DNA from: Bradyrhizobium sp. RP6
Lineage (GTDB): Bacteria; Pseudomonadota; Alphaproteobacteria; Rhizobiales; Xanthobacteraceae
NCBI RefSeq assembly: GCF_003837805.1
Contig: NZ_RQIT01000005.1
Location: forward strand, 124,001 to 188,000
Reading direction: 5' to 3'
DNA: 64,000 nt
The position numbers and the translations under genes were made by a program. A model generated the notes under the pieces. It ran no database searches. It had not been told where the DNA came from and worked only from the letters and a program-made list of their open reading frames with translations. Shown one piece after another: positions 36,381 through 46,862 of the stretch (the stretch's first letter is position 1; each line of letters begins with the position of its first letter).

Positions 36381-36589
36381 GCCCTCGCCAGATCAAAAAT
36401 GCGAAAACAACCCCATGCACAGTAGACGGGGGCTGTGAAATCAATGACCTACGGATTATCCTAAATTCACTTGCGCCGTCGGGCAAAACAGCGGCATAAT
36501 GGCACCATCGGCCCGCTACGGCATGGCGACCTTCTCGAAATGCTGAGCCCGGGCAACGGCCCGCTTCGCAAGTGTCCTCGAGGGCCTGC

Positions 36590-37075
36590 TCAGCCGGCGC
36601 GGAGCCGAACGAGCGATCGCGGCAGTGAGGTGAGAAACAGCACGACGCAAACACAAAGCAGGACGATGTCCTTGAACAGGAACTCGCCGGTCAAATTCCA
36701 CGCCATCGGATCGGATGACAGGCTCCATTTCACGACCCCGGGCGTCGTGAAGAAGAACGACCAGGTTGTCGCGAAGGTCACGATGCCCATGAACGAACCG
36801 AGCGCAGACAGGATCGGGCTGAATGCGCCGGCCGCGAGCAGCGCCGCAATCACGAACTCGGAAACACCAAGAAAATAGGCCTCTCCCCTCAAGCCGAACA
36901 CCGACAGCCAGGAGATGAACGGACTGTTCGTGATGAACTGGGCGATGCCCTCTGCCGATTGGAGCGTGAACTTCTGCATTCCAAACGACACGAAGATGAT
37001 CACCATGACCCAGCGAAGGATGGCAAGAGGACGATAAGAACCCTCGCCATTCTCGGCGACGTTGAATCCGTTCAT
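36590..37075 (-). CDS. DUF417 (YkgB/RclC-like) inner-membrane protein
   Basis: The 161-residue protein has about four hydrophobic helices and the DUF417 pattern: ILRWVMVIIFVSFGMQKFT, then ISWLSVFGLRGEAYFLGVSE and TTPGVVKWSL. E. coli RclC of this family belongs to a reactive-chlorine response; no such regulator is seen here. It stands alone and converges on feoB. Confidence 0.85.
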   Translation of the reverse strand: MNGFNVAENGEGSYRPLAILRWVMVIIFVSFGMQKFTLQSAEGIAQFITNSPFISWLSVFGLRGEAYFLGVSEFVIAALLAAGAFSPILSALGSFMGIVTFATTWSFFFTTPGVVKWSLSSDPMAWNLTGEFLFKDIVLLCVCVVLFLTSLPRSLVRLRAG

Positions 37076-37307
37076 GTGACGATTCTCCCGGCTACGCGTT
37101 CTTTGATTTGCGAACGAAACGTCCGCTGCAGGCTGTACGGCGGGGGCCCTGCCGCGTTACCGGTGGCACGGGGTTCCGCCGATCACAGCCGCGTGTAATG
37201 GCGTCCCGTGACGAAAATCCTGCCGCGCAGGATGAGCTTGGTCCTACCCGTCCATGGAATACAGACAGGAGCACGATCGGCATCGTCGCTCTCCCGGGCC
37301 CGGCCAG

Positions 37308-37408
37308 TCACTGCGGGTCACTGCGTCCATTCTCCGATTCGCTCTCCGGCTCCGGGATCAGCACGGCCGGTTCGTCATAGCCTTTGCGGCTGCTGTAGAA
37401 CACCAGCG
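37308..37408 (-). pseudogene. Possible C-terminal remnant of an unidentified gene
   Basis: On the minus strand the frame ALVFYSSRKGYDEPAVLIPE, followed by an acidic Pro/Glu/Ser tail, ends at a stop at 37308-37310. It reads like the end of a real protein but is cut at its upstream side by the family E repeat at 37409. No start codon is available. The identity is unknown and this may be chance. Confidence 0.25.
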
Positions 37409-37497
37409 CGTAGGATGGGTAGAGCGCGAGCGAAACCCATCATTAGCCACCGCGCCGAGCGGACGATGGGTTTCGCTTGCGCTCTACCCATCCTACG
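37409..37497. repeat. Palindromic intergenic repeat, family E (CGTAGGATGGG ends)
   Basis: CGTAGGATGGGTAGAGCGC and GCGCTCTACCCATCCTACG are exact inverted ends of an 89-base element, with further pairing of gcgaaacccatc and gatgggtttcgc. This type is frequent in Bradyrhizobium intergenic DNA, from recollection. Confidence 0.8.
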
Positions 37498-37610
37498 GGC
37501 TTTTTTACATTTGGACGCAAGGATGAGGCCGCCGGCGAGGCGGCCTCCGGCCGACCTTGGATCGATGTGCCTCAGCCTATCAAATCACTTGGCCAGCTAC
37601 TTCTGGGCAA

Positions 37611-37838
37611 CTACTTCGTGTAACCCTGGCTCGTACACCACCACATGGCGTCGGCCGAGGTCGAGCCATGCTCAATGACGTATTTTCGGCACGCTTCGTA
37701 ATTGACGGCGTAACGCTTGGCACACGGGACCGGGGAAATGGTGCCCCCGCTCCAGGAACACTTGTATTGAGCATTGGCTGCCGGCATCGACAGGGTTACG
37801 ACAGCGAGCCCGACGACGAGAAACGCGAAGGTCTTCAT
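37611..37838 (-). CDS. Small secreted cysteine-containing protein
   Basis: The ATG at 37838 follows GGGAGAGATAGTC and gives 75 residues; the longer reading adds seven residues upstream. A signal peptide (MKTFAFLVVGLAVVTLSMP, AANA) would be cleaved near residue 23. The mature part of about 50 residues has four cysteines (YKCSW, VPCAK, ACRKY, WWCTS), suggesting two disulfides. This resembles small secreted proteins common in Bradyrhizobium with no known function. Confidence 0.65.
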   Translation of the reverse strand: MKTFAFLVVGLAVVTLSMPAANAQYKCSWSGGTISPVPCAKRYAVNYEACRKYVIEHGSTSADAMWWCTSQGYTK

Positions 37839-38017
37839 GACTATCTCTCCCAAATCCATGGATTAGCGAGTGATATCGCAAGTAGTACGATAGCATGCTT
37901 TCGATTGCGCGAGCTCGACGCATGCCCATTCGGGATCGAAGGGGTGCCTTGCGGAAATGCCGACTCTCACACCCAGGGCGTGGCCTTCGAAGGCGAAACG
38001 ATGTTCTTCGCGCAGCG

Positions 38018-38196
38018 ACGCGTGCTCTGGCAGGCCGGCGCCGGTCCACCGCTTCCTGCCGGGCCTGATCGAACGCGTTCTCGCCGGCAAGATCAAGCCG
38101 GCAAGGTGTTCGACCTGACGCTGCCACGGTCGGAGGTGGCAAGGATACCGCGCCATGGACGAGCGGCGCGCGATCAAGAGCTTGATTACCGTGTGA
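38018..38196 (+). pseudogene. C-terminal fragment of a zinc-type alcohol dehydrogenase
   Basis: The frame HRFLPGLIERVLAGKIKP, continuing after a missing base as KVFDLTLPRSEVA and, after another shift, AMDERRAIKSLITV then stop (38194-38196), matches the end of medium-chain alcohol dehydrogenases (usual form GKVFDLTLPLDQVAEGYRAM, DERRAIK). Two frameshifts and the absence of the catalytic and Rossmann domains show that it is a relic. Confidence 0.65.
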
Positions 38197-38219
38197 AGGG
38201 GGGACGACGCTCTGCACTC

Positions 38220-38299
38220 CGTCATCGCGAGCGCAGCGAAGCAATCCAGAATCTTTCCGAGGCGGCAGTCTGGATTGCTTCGCTGCGCTCGCAATGACG
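38220..38299. repeat. Palindromic intergenic repeat, family C
   Basis: CGTCATCGCGAGCGCAGCGA and its near-exact inverse TCGCTGCGCTCGCAATGACG bound an 80-base element. Inward pairing continues through agcaatccaga / tctggattgct, so arms of about 31 bases can form one long hairpin. It lies between the alcohol dehydrogenase relic and the 38314 gene. Confidence 0.8.
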
Positions 38300-38313
38300 G
38301 CGTGGGAGGCAGC

Positions 38314-38556
38314 CTACCTGAAATACCCCAGCACGAGATCGACATCCGAGCTGCCTGCGACCGTGCCGTTCAGCTCGGCGTCGATGACGCGACGGCAGGC
38401 TTCGACGGCGGCGTGGTCGCCGAGATCGTTGGCGGCTTCCAGCACGAGCCAGGCGGCGTCCACCGACGCCTTGTCCGGTGCTCCGCCGCCGAGATCGGCG
38501 GTGACGGCATTGCCCAGGTTCTTCTTGCGGACGGCGGTGCCGAATTGAGGCAACAT
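38314..38556 (-). CDS. Hypothetical protein, 80 residues
   Basis: A clear GGGGAG lies seven bases before the ATG. The predicted protein is soluble, with helix-forming sequence KASVDAAWLVLEAANDLGDHAAVEACRRVIDAEL. I do not recognise a domain. It is encoded in the same direction as the DUF2336 gene 47 bases upstream and may be its partner. Confidence 0.6.
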   Translation of the reverse strand: MLPQFGTAVRKKNLGNAVTADLGGGAPDKASVDAAWLVLEAANDLGDHAAVEACRRVIDAELNGTVAGSSDVDLVLGYFR

Positions 38557-38603
38557 TGCAAATACTCCCCTTCGAATTCCGGGATGATGCTCAGTACACC
38601 CGA

Positions 38604-39725
38604 CTAGTGGACCTGGAGCTCGGGCTGACGGCCCGCCGCATCGGCGCCCGCGCCGGTCTTGCGCGACTGATAGAACTTCAGGATGCTGCGCGAGGTCTCG
38701 ATCTTGAGCCGGCCGTACTCGCGCTCGTTGTCCTGGAGCTCGCGCGCCGTGATCAGATGATCCTTGGCGCCGAGGAACAAGAGCGACATCGTCGTGTCCC
38801 AGGAGAATTCGAGCGCCTTACACAACACCAGGATCATCTCGCGGTTACGGTCCATCAGCGCGCGCTCGATCACGTCGACGGGCAGCGACGAGAGCAGCGA
38901 CAGGCCGATCTGCACCTCGTCGAAGCGGTGCTGGCGCGCATAGTTCGAGATGGAATCCTGATTGAGGTTGCCCTGCCGATACTGCGTCGTGACCACGCGC
39001 TTGGCGACGAAATAGCTGCGCGAGGACGGGCCGAATTTGGACTGGAGATCGCCGGTGAGTTCGGTCACCGAGCTCTGGATCTGCGCCATCATCTCGGGCC
39101 GCTCGCTCTCGAGGCGGCGGCGCACGTCTTCCGACGCCTTCGAGATGAGCTGCTGGAAGATGTGGCGCGGCACGTCCTTGCGCAGGCCAAGCTGTTCGGC
39201 GAGAATCGAATCGCCCTCGGCGCGACGGACCATGTGCAACAGGCCCGATCCGGAGAAGCGCGCGCCGTCGTTCCTGGCAACCGACGTCACGACTTCCTGG
39301 TTACCGCGCTTGACCAGCACGTCGGTCACCGCTTCGCCGATCGACTTGCGCTGGGCGATCGCGAGCAGGTGCGACTGGCTCTTGGTCAGGGCACTCTCGA
39401 CCAGCATCTTCTCGTCGAGACGATTGGAGTCGCGCAGCACGGGACCGGCGACCTCGATCTCGTCGTCGAGCGCGAGCTTTTCGATGACGTTGAGCGGCGC
39501 GTGATCGCAGGCCGCCATCAGCTCCGAGAGCTGCGCCCGCGCGGCGACCTCGATCTCTTCGGCGAGCCGGCCGATGACCTCGCCGAACGTGGAGATCTCG
39601 TCGTCGCTGTAGCGGCCGGTGATCAGAATATCGGTCGCGTGCCACAAAGCCTTCGCCCGGCTTTCGTCGGTGCCGCGCGCGATCGCGTCGTCCAGATCCT
39701 GCAGCAGCGATTTCGCCCCGTTCAT
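38604..39725 (-). CDS. DUF2336 domain protein
   Basis: The ATG at 39725 (373 residues) is preferred over a GTG at 39734. The family-typical helical repeats are visible: ISTFGEVIGRLAEEIEVAARAQLSELMA, VLRDSNRLDEKMLVESALTKSQSHLLAIAQRKSI and AVTDVLVKRGNQEVVTSVARN, which resemble HEAT-like repeats. No enzyme motif is seen. DUF2336 proteins are widespread in alphaproteobacteria and their role is unsettled. A repeat element follows upstream of the gene. Confidence 0.85.
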   Translation of the reverse strand: MNGAKSLLQDLDDAIARGTDESRAKALWHATDILITGRYSDDEISTFGEVIGRLAEEIEVAARAQLSELMAACDHAPLNVIEKLALDDEIEVAGPVLRDSNRLDEKMLVESALTKSQSHLLAIAQRKSIGEAVTDVLVKRGNQEVVTSVARNDGARFSGSGLLHMVRRAEGDSILAEQLGLRKDVPRHIFQQLISKASEDVRRRLESERPEMMAQIQSSVTELTGDLQSKFGPSSRSYFVAKRVVTTQYRQGNLNQDSISNYARQHRFDEVQIGLSLLSSLPVDVIERALMDRNREMILVLCKALEFSWDTTMSLLFLGAKDHLITARELQDNEREYGRLKIETSRSILKFYQSRKTGAGADAAGRQPELQVH

Positions 39726-39942
39726 CTCGATCACCCCAGTTCTTGGTAGCCCGTTGGCAGGCCGTCCCGCCGCTCTTGGCGCGACGCCGAATTCCTCTGG
39801 GAACCGACGCTAGAGATGAAACGCGAGAATTCAGTAAAATCGGCAAATCAGTTTTGCCGACGAAAATTCATTCAAATGCGAGGGAATGGATTTACCGGTG
39901 CGAAAGGTGCGCACTTTCCGTAGGACCCTAATGCCTGCTCCA

Positions 39943-40026
39943 CGTCATGGCCGGGCTTCGTCCCGGCCATCCACGTACGGCAAGGCACGGAGAACGTGGA
40001 TGCCCGGGACAAGCCCGGGCATGACG
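39943..40026. repeat. Palindromic intergenic repeat, family D
   Basis: CGTCATGGCCGGGCTTCGTC and GACAAGCCCGGGCATGACG bound an 84-base inverted element; inside, catccacgt pairs with acgtggatg. It lies just after the end of the AsmA gene and is the only distinct feature of the 325-base gap 39735-40059. Confidence 0.75.
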
Positions 40027-40059
40027 ACCTTTATGGCCACGGTCGCGCTTGGCTCAACG

Positions 40060-43000
40060 TCACGGATTCTGCGGCGTCAGCACCAGCGGCGGCTTCGGCC
40101 TGGGCCTGGCGGGCGGCGGGCCCGGAGCCGGCTTCACCTCGATCGGCGGCGGCAGAGGCGCGGCCTGCTGGCTTGCGAGCGGCGGGCTTGTGAGTGGGGG
40201 GCTTGGCGCGGCGGGAGCGGCCTGCGGCGCCCGCGGCGTCGGCGCGGGCCGCGATTCCACCTTGGGCTTCGCCGGCATGCGGCGCGGATCCTGACCCGGC
40301 AGCGGCACATTGGCCGGCGCCTGCTCAGGCGCTGCATCTGGAGACACCAGCGTCGGCAGGGCAGCGGTGGCCGGCGGCGGCTCGCCGCGTTCGATGGCAT
40401 CGAGCCGACGCGTCTCACGATCGATCGTGCGCACCGCAAGCCATGACGACAGCGGCGTGAGGTCGATGGTGCGGCTCAGCTTGTCGGGGGGCCCTGCCGC
40501 GAACAGCTGGATCTCCGGCGGCGCGCCGGAGAGGCCGGTCATGATTGGCGTCAGGCTGGCGCGGATGTCGGCCTGGTCGGCGGGAATGTCGTAGCCTCCG
40601 GAGACGATGGCGCGGGCGTTCTTGGCCTCGAGCGGCGTCGCACCGACGCGCAGGCGGCCGTCGCGGATCGTGAACGGGATCTGCGCCGAGGCGATCGCAA
40701 TGCGCCCCGCCGACAGCGCGGGCTCGACGAGCTGCCGCAGGCGGTTGTCGTCGGCGACCTGGCCGCCGTCACTGGCGCGGATGGCGATCTCGAAGGCGCG
40801 CGGATTGAGGCCGCTGATTTCCGCGGATTCGAGCGTCACCGTGCCGTTGCCGGCGAGCGCGCCGGTCAAGGCCGCGACGCTGCGACCCTGGCTGGTCAGC
40901 GCCATCTGCACCGAGGCACGCCCCTTGGGCAGCGCGAGGTCGCGATAGCGCAGCGTCGCCGCATCGACATTGCTGAGCTCGATGCGCGCGTTCAGCGCAA
41001 GACCATTAGCGCCATTGCGCGCGTCGAGGCTCGCGGACATCTCGCCGCCGCCGAGGCCGCCCTTGAGTGCATCGAATGCGAGCGACTGCCCGTCGCTGCG
41101 GATCGTGCCGCCGAAGGGGCGCAGCTCGATGCCGCCCGGCAACGTTCCGCGCAGGGCCTGGAAGGCGACGCGGCCGCGCCAGCCGCTGACGAGCCCCGGA
41201 CTGAACGGCTCGCCGGACTCATGCCCGGCCGCGCCGATCGCGATTGCGAGCGCCGGCGCAACGTCGAGCGAGTCGAGGCCGACCTCGCCGTCGACGCTTT
41301 TCTCCTGATCGAGCATCACCGAAAGATGCCCGCGCAGATGCGAGCCCGCTGCATTGCCGTCGAGATCGCCGAACGTCAGACGATTGCCCGAGAGCGTCAG
41401 GCGGGACGACAGGCTGACATTCCGCGTCGATTTGTCGGCCGGGCCGGTGCCGAGCAGCGGCGCCAGATTGACGTTGCGCACGCGCAGGTTCACGTTTCCC
41501 TTCGGCTCCGACAGCTCGACGCTGCCTTGCGCATCCGCATCGAGCCCGCCGCCACTGAGCTTTGCGTTCAATTGCAGCGGTCGCCGCCAGGCGCCGCTCA
41601 AGCGGCCTTCGAACTGCGAGGCGCCCTCGCCCGCGGCCACGACGCCATCGAGCCCGAGCAGCGCCAGCATCGCACCGGCCTGCGATGACGAGCCCTTCGT
41701 GTCCAACGTGAAGTCGCTGTTGCGCAACCTTTCGAGGTCGATGCCTCCGATGGCGGCCGCCGGGGTCTGCGCCGCCAGCGTCGCCGTGGCCTTGAGCTGC
41801 GGCGCGTCGAGGTCGAGCACGATTCGGGCATTGCTGCGGTCGGCATGCTCCGTGTTCCTGTCCAGGCTGAGATCGAGCTTGAGACGGGTCGCGCCGGGCA
41901 ATGACGGGAGCGCATCGACGCGCGCGCGCACCGCGGGTGCAAACGGCTCGATCAGCGCAGCAAGTTCGCGCAGCGAATTGGCCGAGGATTTCAGTGCGAG
42001 CTTGCCGGTGGCCTTGGTGCGGTCGAAGCTGCCGCTCGCCTCCGTGGTCACGCCGCTGGCCTGACCGAAGCGCAGTTGCTCCAGCGACAGCGATGCGGGG
42101 CTGTAGGCGAGCTTGGCTGCGAACGGCCGCAGCTCCTGTCCAGCGGAGATCGCACGGCCGATAGCGAGCGAGAGTTTCGCCTCTTCCGGCCACTCGCCCT
42201 GCGGCCCCGCCAGCGCGCGCACGAAATTCGCGGCGGCATCGAGGTCGAGCCGGTCGGCCTTGAGCTCCGCGTCGATCCGCGAGCCTTTGCTCGCGCCTGA
42301 TTGCATGAAGGCGATGCGACCTTCGACGGCGCCGCCGTCGATGTCGGCTTTCAGCCTGTCGATGGCGAGGTGATTGGCGGCGATGGTCACGTCGCCGGCG
42401 AGGCGCAGCGGCCGCGTGCTGCGGCGGCCGATTTCGCTGCGACCCTGGAGCCAGGCCACCAGCGTGTCCGGATCGGACGATTCGACGCTGAGCCGGCCGC
42501 TGAAACTGTCGGCGCCGGGAGCCGCGCCATTGAGCGAGAGCTGCGTCATGCCGGGCGCGCGCAGCTCGAACCGCCGGAAGGTCCAGGACCGTCCGTCGGT
42601 CTGAAGCTCGGCCGCGATGTTCTGAAGCGGACGACCGCCGAGCATGATCTGATCCGCGTTGAACTCGATCTGCGCCGGGATCGGCACCTGCGGGATCGCC
42701 GCAAGGCCCGCCCGCAGCGCCGGCAGGACGCGCTGCGGATCGGCATCATCCTTGGCCGTCAGCCTGTCGGCATCGACCTGCCGCGCCGACAGCACCGCGC
42801 GCAGCAGCGGCGAGGCGCCGAACCTGAGATCACCGACGCCGCCGAGCTTCAGCGCGGCGTCCTCCGTGCCGAAGCTCGCGTCGATCTGCTCGAATTTCGC
42901 GCCGGCCGGATCCGCCTTGAGCCTGGTCGCGAGCTTCCAGGGCGCCGGCCCCGCCTCGCCCGCCTTCTTGACCGCGGGCACGGCGAGCGTCAGCGCGCCG

Positions 43001-43701
43001 TCGAATTTCGGCTGGCGATTGTCGAAGGCGAGCACGCCTTCGAGATCTGCGAGGATGGCGCGCTCGCCGGGATCGATGTTGAGGTGCAGACGGGTGGCGC
43101 TGCCGTCGGCGCTCGGGCCGGAGGAGACGCGGAACGGGTAGCGCACCCCGGCAGCGCTGAAACTGCCGTCGCCCCGCACCGAGCCTGCCAGCGATCGCAC
43201 GTCACCGGAGAAGGCAATGTCGTTCAATTCCAGCGTCGAGCGGCTGGCGGCGTCATGCAGGGCGATGCGGCCGGTGAGATTCAGCCGTTCGATGGCGAGG
43301 GATGCCAGATTGAAGGTGCCGCTCGCGATCGACGGCAAGTCGACCCGCCCGCGCGCATCCAGGCCTAGATCGACCGCCATGCCGCCCACCGAAAGCTCGG
43401 TGGCGCGCCATTCGCCGCGCATCAGGGAGCCCAGGCTGAACTCGACGTCGAGCTTGTCGGCGCGCAGGCGGCCGAGATCGTTGTTGCCGCCGAAGGTGAC
43501 CTGGCGCAGCCGCAGCGTCGGCGCCGGCAGCAGCCGCGCGTCGAGCTCGCCCGCCACCCGCACCGGCACGCCGATGATCTTGCCAGCCTCCGCCTCGAAC
43601 TGGGGCCTGAACTGGTTCCAGTCGATGTAGTAAGGCCCGATCAGCGCGGCCAGCAGCGCAATGATGAAGGCAATCGCCAATCCGAGCAGCGTCGTCTGCA
43701 C
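40060..43701 (-). CDS. AsmA-family outer-membrane biogenesis protein
   Basis: I choose a GTG at 43699-43701 because GAGGGGAG lies at proper distance before it; a TTG six codons upstream has none. The 1213-residue product begins with one membrane helix (LGLAIAFIIALLAALIGPYY) and the AsmA start IDWNQFRPQFEAEAGKIIGVPVRVAGELD. Most of the protein is beta-rich repeats expected to form a long periplasmic groove. AsmA-like proteins are proposed lipid-transfer or assembly factors between membranes. The last 110 residues are Pro/Ala-rich and likely disordered. Confidence 0.9.
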   Translation of the reverse strand: MQTTLLGLAIAFIIALLAALIGPYYIDWNQFRPQFEAEAGKIIGVPVRVAGELDARLLPAPTLRLRQVTFGGNNDLGRLRADKLDVEFSLGSLMRGEWRATELSVGGMAVDLGLDARGRVDLPSIASGTFNLASLAIERLNLTGRIALHDAASRSTLELNDIAFSGDVRSLAGSVRGDGSFSAAGVRYPFRVSSGPSADGSATRLHLNIDPGERAILADLEGVLAFDNRQPKFDGALTLAVPAVKKAGEAGPAPWKLATRLKADPAGAKFEQIDASFGTEDAALKLGGVGDLRFGASPLLRAVLSARQVDADRLTAKDDADPQRVLPALRAGLAAIPQVPIPAQIEFNADQIMLGGRPLQNIAAELQTDGRSWTFRRFELRAPGMTQLSLNGAAPGADSFSGRLSVESSDPDTLVAWLQGRSEIGRRSTRPLRLAGDVTIAANHLAIDRLKADIDGGAVEGRIAFMQSGASKGSRIDAELKADRLDLDAAANFVRALAGPQGEWPEEAKLSLAIGRAISAGQELRPFAAKLAYSPASLSLEQLRFGQASGVTTEASGSFDRTKATGKLALKSSANSLRELAALIEPFAPAVRARVDALPSLPGATRLKLDLSLDRNTEHADRSNARIVLDLDAPQLKATATLAAQTPAAAIGGIDLERLRNSDFTLDTKGSSSQAGAMLALLGLDGVVAAGEGASQFEGRLSGAWRRPLQLNAKLSGGGLDADAQGSVELSEPKGNVNLRVRNVNLAPLLGTGPADKSTRNVSLSSRLTLSGNRLTFGDLDGNAAGSHLRGHLSVMLDQEKSVDGEVGLDSLDVAPALAIAIGAAGHESGEPFSPGLVSGWRGRVAFQALRGTLPGGIELRPFGGTIRSDGQSLAFDALKGGLGGGEMSASLDARNGANGLALNARIELSNVDAATLRYRDLALPKGRASVQMALTSQGRSVAALTGALAGNGTVTLESAEISGLNPRAFEIAIRASDGGQVADDNRLRQLVEPALSAGRIAIASAQIPFTIRDGRLRVGATPLEAKNARAIVSGGYDIPADQADIRASLTPIMTGLSGAPPEIQLFAAGPPDKLSRTIDLTPLSSWLAVRTIDRETRRLDAIERGEPPPATAALPTLVSPDAAPEQAPANVPLPGQDPRRMPAKPKVESRPAPTPRAPQAAPAAPSPPLTSPPLASQQAAPLPPPIEVKPAPGPPPARPRPKPPLVLTPQNP

Positions 43702-43834
43702 GGGTCTCCCCTCGGCCAAAACCGGCCCGGGCCGAACCTGAGGGCCTCAGGCGCGCCGGAACAGCCCCTTATATAGGGGGAAGTGTGGCGAAGTCACAGC
43801 GACTGTTGCGCGCGGAGGTTAACGCTGGCAGGTC

Positions 43835-45064
<1,230 letters not shown>

Positions 45065-45150
45065 GGTGACCTCAGATCGGTTGCCGCATGAATCGAATAC
45101 GCCGGGCAGCCCCTCACGCGCAGCGTAACCATCCCTGAATTATCCAACTA

Positions 45151-45166
45151 GATACATTGTTGTATC
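45151..45166. promoter_or_regulatory. Operator-like palindrome between the P450 and TetR genes
   Basis: GATACATTGTTGTATC has six-base perfect arms GATACA/TGTATC around TTGT. It lies 29 bases before the TetR start and about 87 bases before the P450 start, in an AT-richer 130-base divergent gap. TetR regulators usually bind such sites next to their own gene. Confidence 0.6.
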
Positions 45167-45194
45167 GAGTTGCAGTCTGCCCTAACCTGCGCCG

Positions 45195-45806
45195 ATGTCA
45201 AGGGTGAGAACGAGACCGACCAGGGACGACACGCGCGACAGACTGTTCGAGGCGGCCGCGCGCGTGTTCGAACAGGACGGCATCGGCGGCGCCAGCATCG
45301 AGGCGATCGCGGCGGCGGCGGGTTTTAGCCGCGGGGCGTTCTATTCGAACTTCAAGAGCAAGGACGAATTGATCATCGCCATGATCGAGGATCATGTCGA
45401 GCAGTCGATCCGGCGCAACATGGACATCCTCGCGGAGCACGACAATCTCGACGATTTCATCGCGGCGCTGAAGACAATGGATCGCAGCCGGCAGGATCCG
45501 CTCGGCCGCTCGCCTCTCCTCCACATGGAGATGATCCTGTTCGTCGCACGCGCCGAGAAGCGCCGCCCGGAGCTTGCCAAGCGCCTGCGTGCGCGGCGCA
45601 AGCTGGTCGCCGACATCGTCGAGGCGACGTTGAAGAGCAACGGGCGCAACGACAATCTGAACCCGCCCTGGATGGCCTCCATCGTGCTCGCGCTGGAAGA
45701 CGGCTTTCGCCTGCACCGGCTGATCGATCCGGAGACGACGCCGGCCGACAGTTTCCTGCGCGCGATCACGGATCTCAGGCGCAGGACGGGATTGGCGTCG
45801 GACTAG
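45195..45806 (+). CDS. TetR-family transcriptional regulator
   Basis: The 203-residue protein has the TetR DNA-binding domain at residues 10-56: TRDRLFEAAARVFEQDGIGG, IEAIAAAAGFSRGAFYSNFKSK. The C-terminal two-thirds is the variable helical ligand domain. By position it should repress the divergent P450 gene and itself. A shorter, decayed copy of its 3' end occurs at 48066-48119. Confidence 0.92.
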   Translation: MSRVRTRPTRDDTRDRLFEAAARVFEQDGIGGASIEAIAAAAGFSRGAFYSNFKSKDELIIAMIEDHVEQSIRRNMDILAEHDNLDDFIAALKTMDRSRQDPLGRSPLLHMEMILFVARAEKRRPELAKRLRARRKLVADIVEATLKSNGRNDNLNPPWMASIVLALEDGFRLHRLIDPETTPADSFLRAITDLRRRTGLASD

Positions 45807-45839
45807 CGAAGAGCGACCCGAGTCAGCGAGCTGCGAGAT

Positions 45840-46853
45840 TTGTCGCAGGATCGGACAAGGCATGTCCGCTTTGGGAAAGACGTTTCGATCCGCCCGGCGC
45901 CACAAACAAGCCCATCGCTCGAATCCGAAGGTTCCGTTCTGCCTCAGCTCCCGAACGGTGCAGCCACACCGACGTCCGTTGTCGATGTCCTGAGGGCGGT
46001 CGCCGGTCTTCCGCCCAAGGCGCGCGCGAGCTTTTGCTGGGGCCAATGCGTTCGTGGCACCTATGCCCCCTCGGATCAGGCCAAGGAAATCACCAAGTCC
46101 CGCAGCTTCACCATGCCCTCCCGGGTGCTGGCGCGTTTCTCGACGGACGGTGTCTCCGCCAACGCGGTCGATACTGACGGCCGCTCGCTGCGCGGCTTCA
46201 GCTTCCGGCTCGGCAGTGGCGATCACCGTTCCGAGATTCTGACCCAGAGCGCCCCGGTTCATTTCGCCAGAACGCCCGACCAGATGCTGGCTTTCCTGCA
46301 GGCGCGCATGCCGGGACCGGACGGCAAGCCGGACATGGCCCGGGTCGAGGCATTCTCCGCCGCCAATCCCGAAACGTTGCGCCAGGCAGCCTACCTTGCC
46401 GCAAATCCGCCGCCGGCAAGCCTTGCCTGCACGACCTATTGGGGCGTGCACGCCTTTCCCGCAACGAACGCTCGGGGTGAGACACGGTTCATCAAGTTCA
46501 AGGTCGCGCCGGTCGGCGAAGAACGCAGGTCGGCCGAGGATGCGACCAAGTCCACCGGCTTGCTGCGCGATCTCGAATCCCGGATCGCGGCGCGCGACGT
46601 CAGGTTCAGCGTGATGGCGCTGCTGGACCGTCCCGGCGATCCCGTCATGGACGTGACCATCCGTTGGCCCGACGAGGATGGCCGCGAACCGGTGCGCCTC
46701 GGAACGATCGTGATAACGGGCACTGAATCAAACGAAGCGTGCGACGCGGCCGTGTTCAATCCAGCCAATCTTGCCGAAGGCATCGGCCATCCGCCGGACG
46801 AGATGTTCGCGGCACGGCGCGCCGCCTACGCCATCTCTCGAAGGTGCCGCTGA
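45840..46853 (+). CDS. Catalase-related (SrpA-like) peroxidase
   Basis: The 337-residue reading from a TTG has the core of small catalase-family heme peroxidases: VRGTYAPSDQAKEIT, VLARFSTDGVSANAVDTDGRSLRGFSFRLG, HFARTPDQMLAFL and CTTYWGVHAFPATNARGETRFIKFK. The start is uncertain because no ATG occurs before the core; a frame disruption at the 5' end is possible. No signal peptide is evident, unlike some relatives. It follows the TetR gene closely and may be part of the same stress response. Confidence 0.75.
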   Translation: MSQDRTRHVRFGKDVSIRPAPQTSPSLESEGSVLPQLPNGAATPTSVVDVLRAVAGLPPKARASFCWGQCVRGTYAPSDQAKEITKSRSFTMPSRVLARFSTDGVSANAVDTDGRSLRGFSFRLGSGDHRSEILTQSAPVHFARTPDQMLAFLQARMPGPDGKPDMARVEAFSAANPETLRQAAYLAANPPPASLACTTYWGVHAFPATNARGETRFIKFKVAPVGEERRSAEDATKSTGLLRDLESRIAARDVRFSVMALLDRPGDPVMDVTIRWPDEDGREPVRLGTIVITGTESNEACDAAVFNPANLAEGIGHPPDEMFAARRAAYAISRRCR

Positions 46854-46862
46854 GCGGTGGAG

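Larger units (their letters stand above)
37076..37610. other. Intergenic stretch with a repeat and a possible gene relic
   Basis: Apart from the family E palindrome (37409-37497) and a short C-terminal-like reading frame (37308-37408), I see no gene. The remaining frames lack ribosome sites and family features. Confidence 0.5.
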
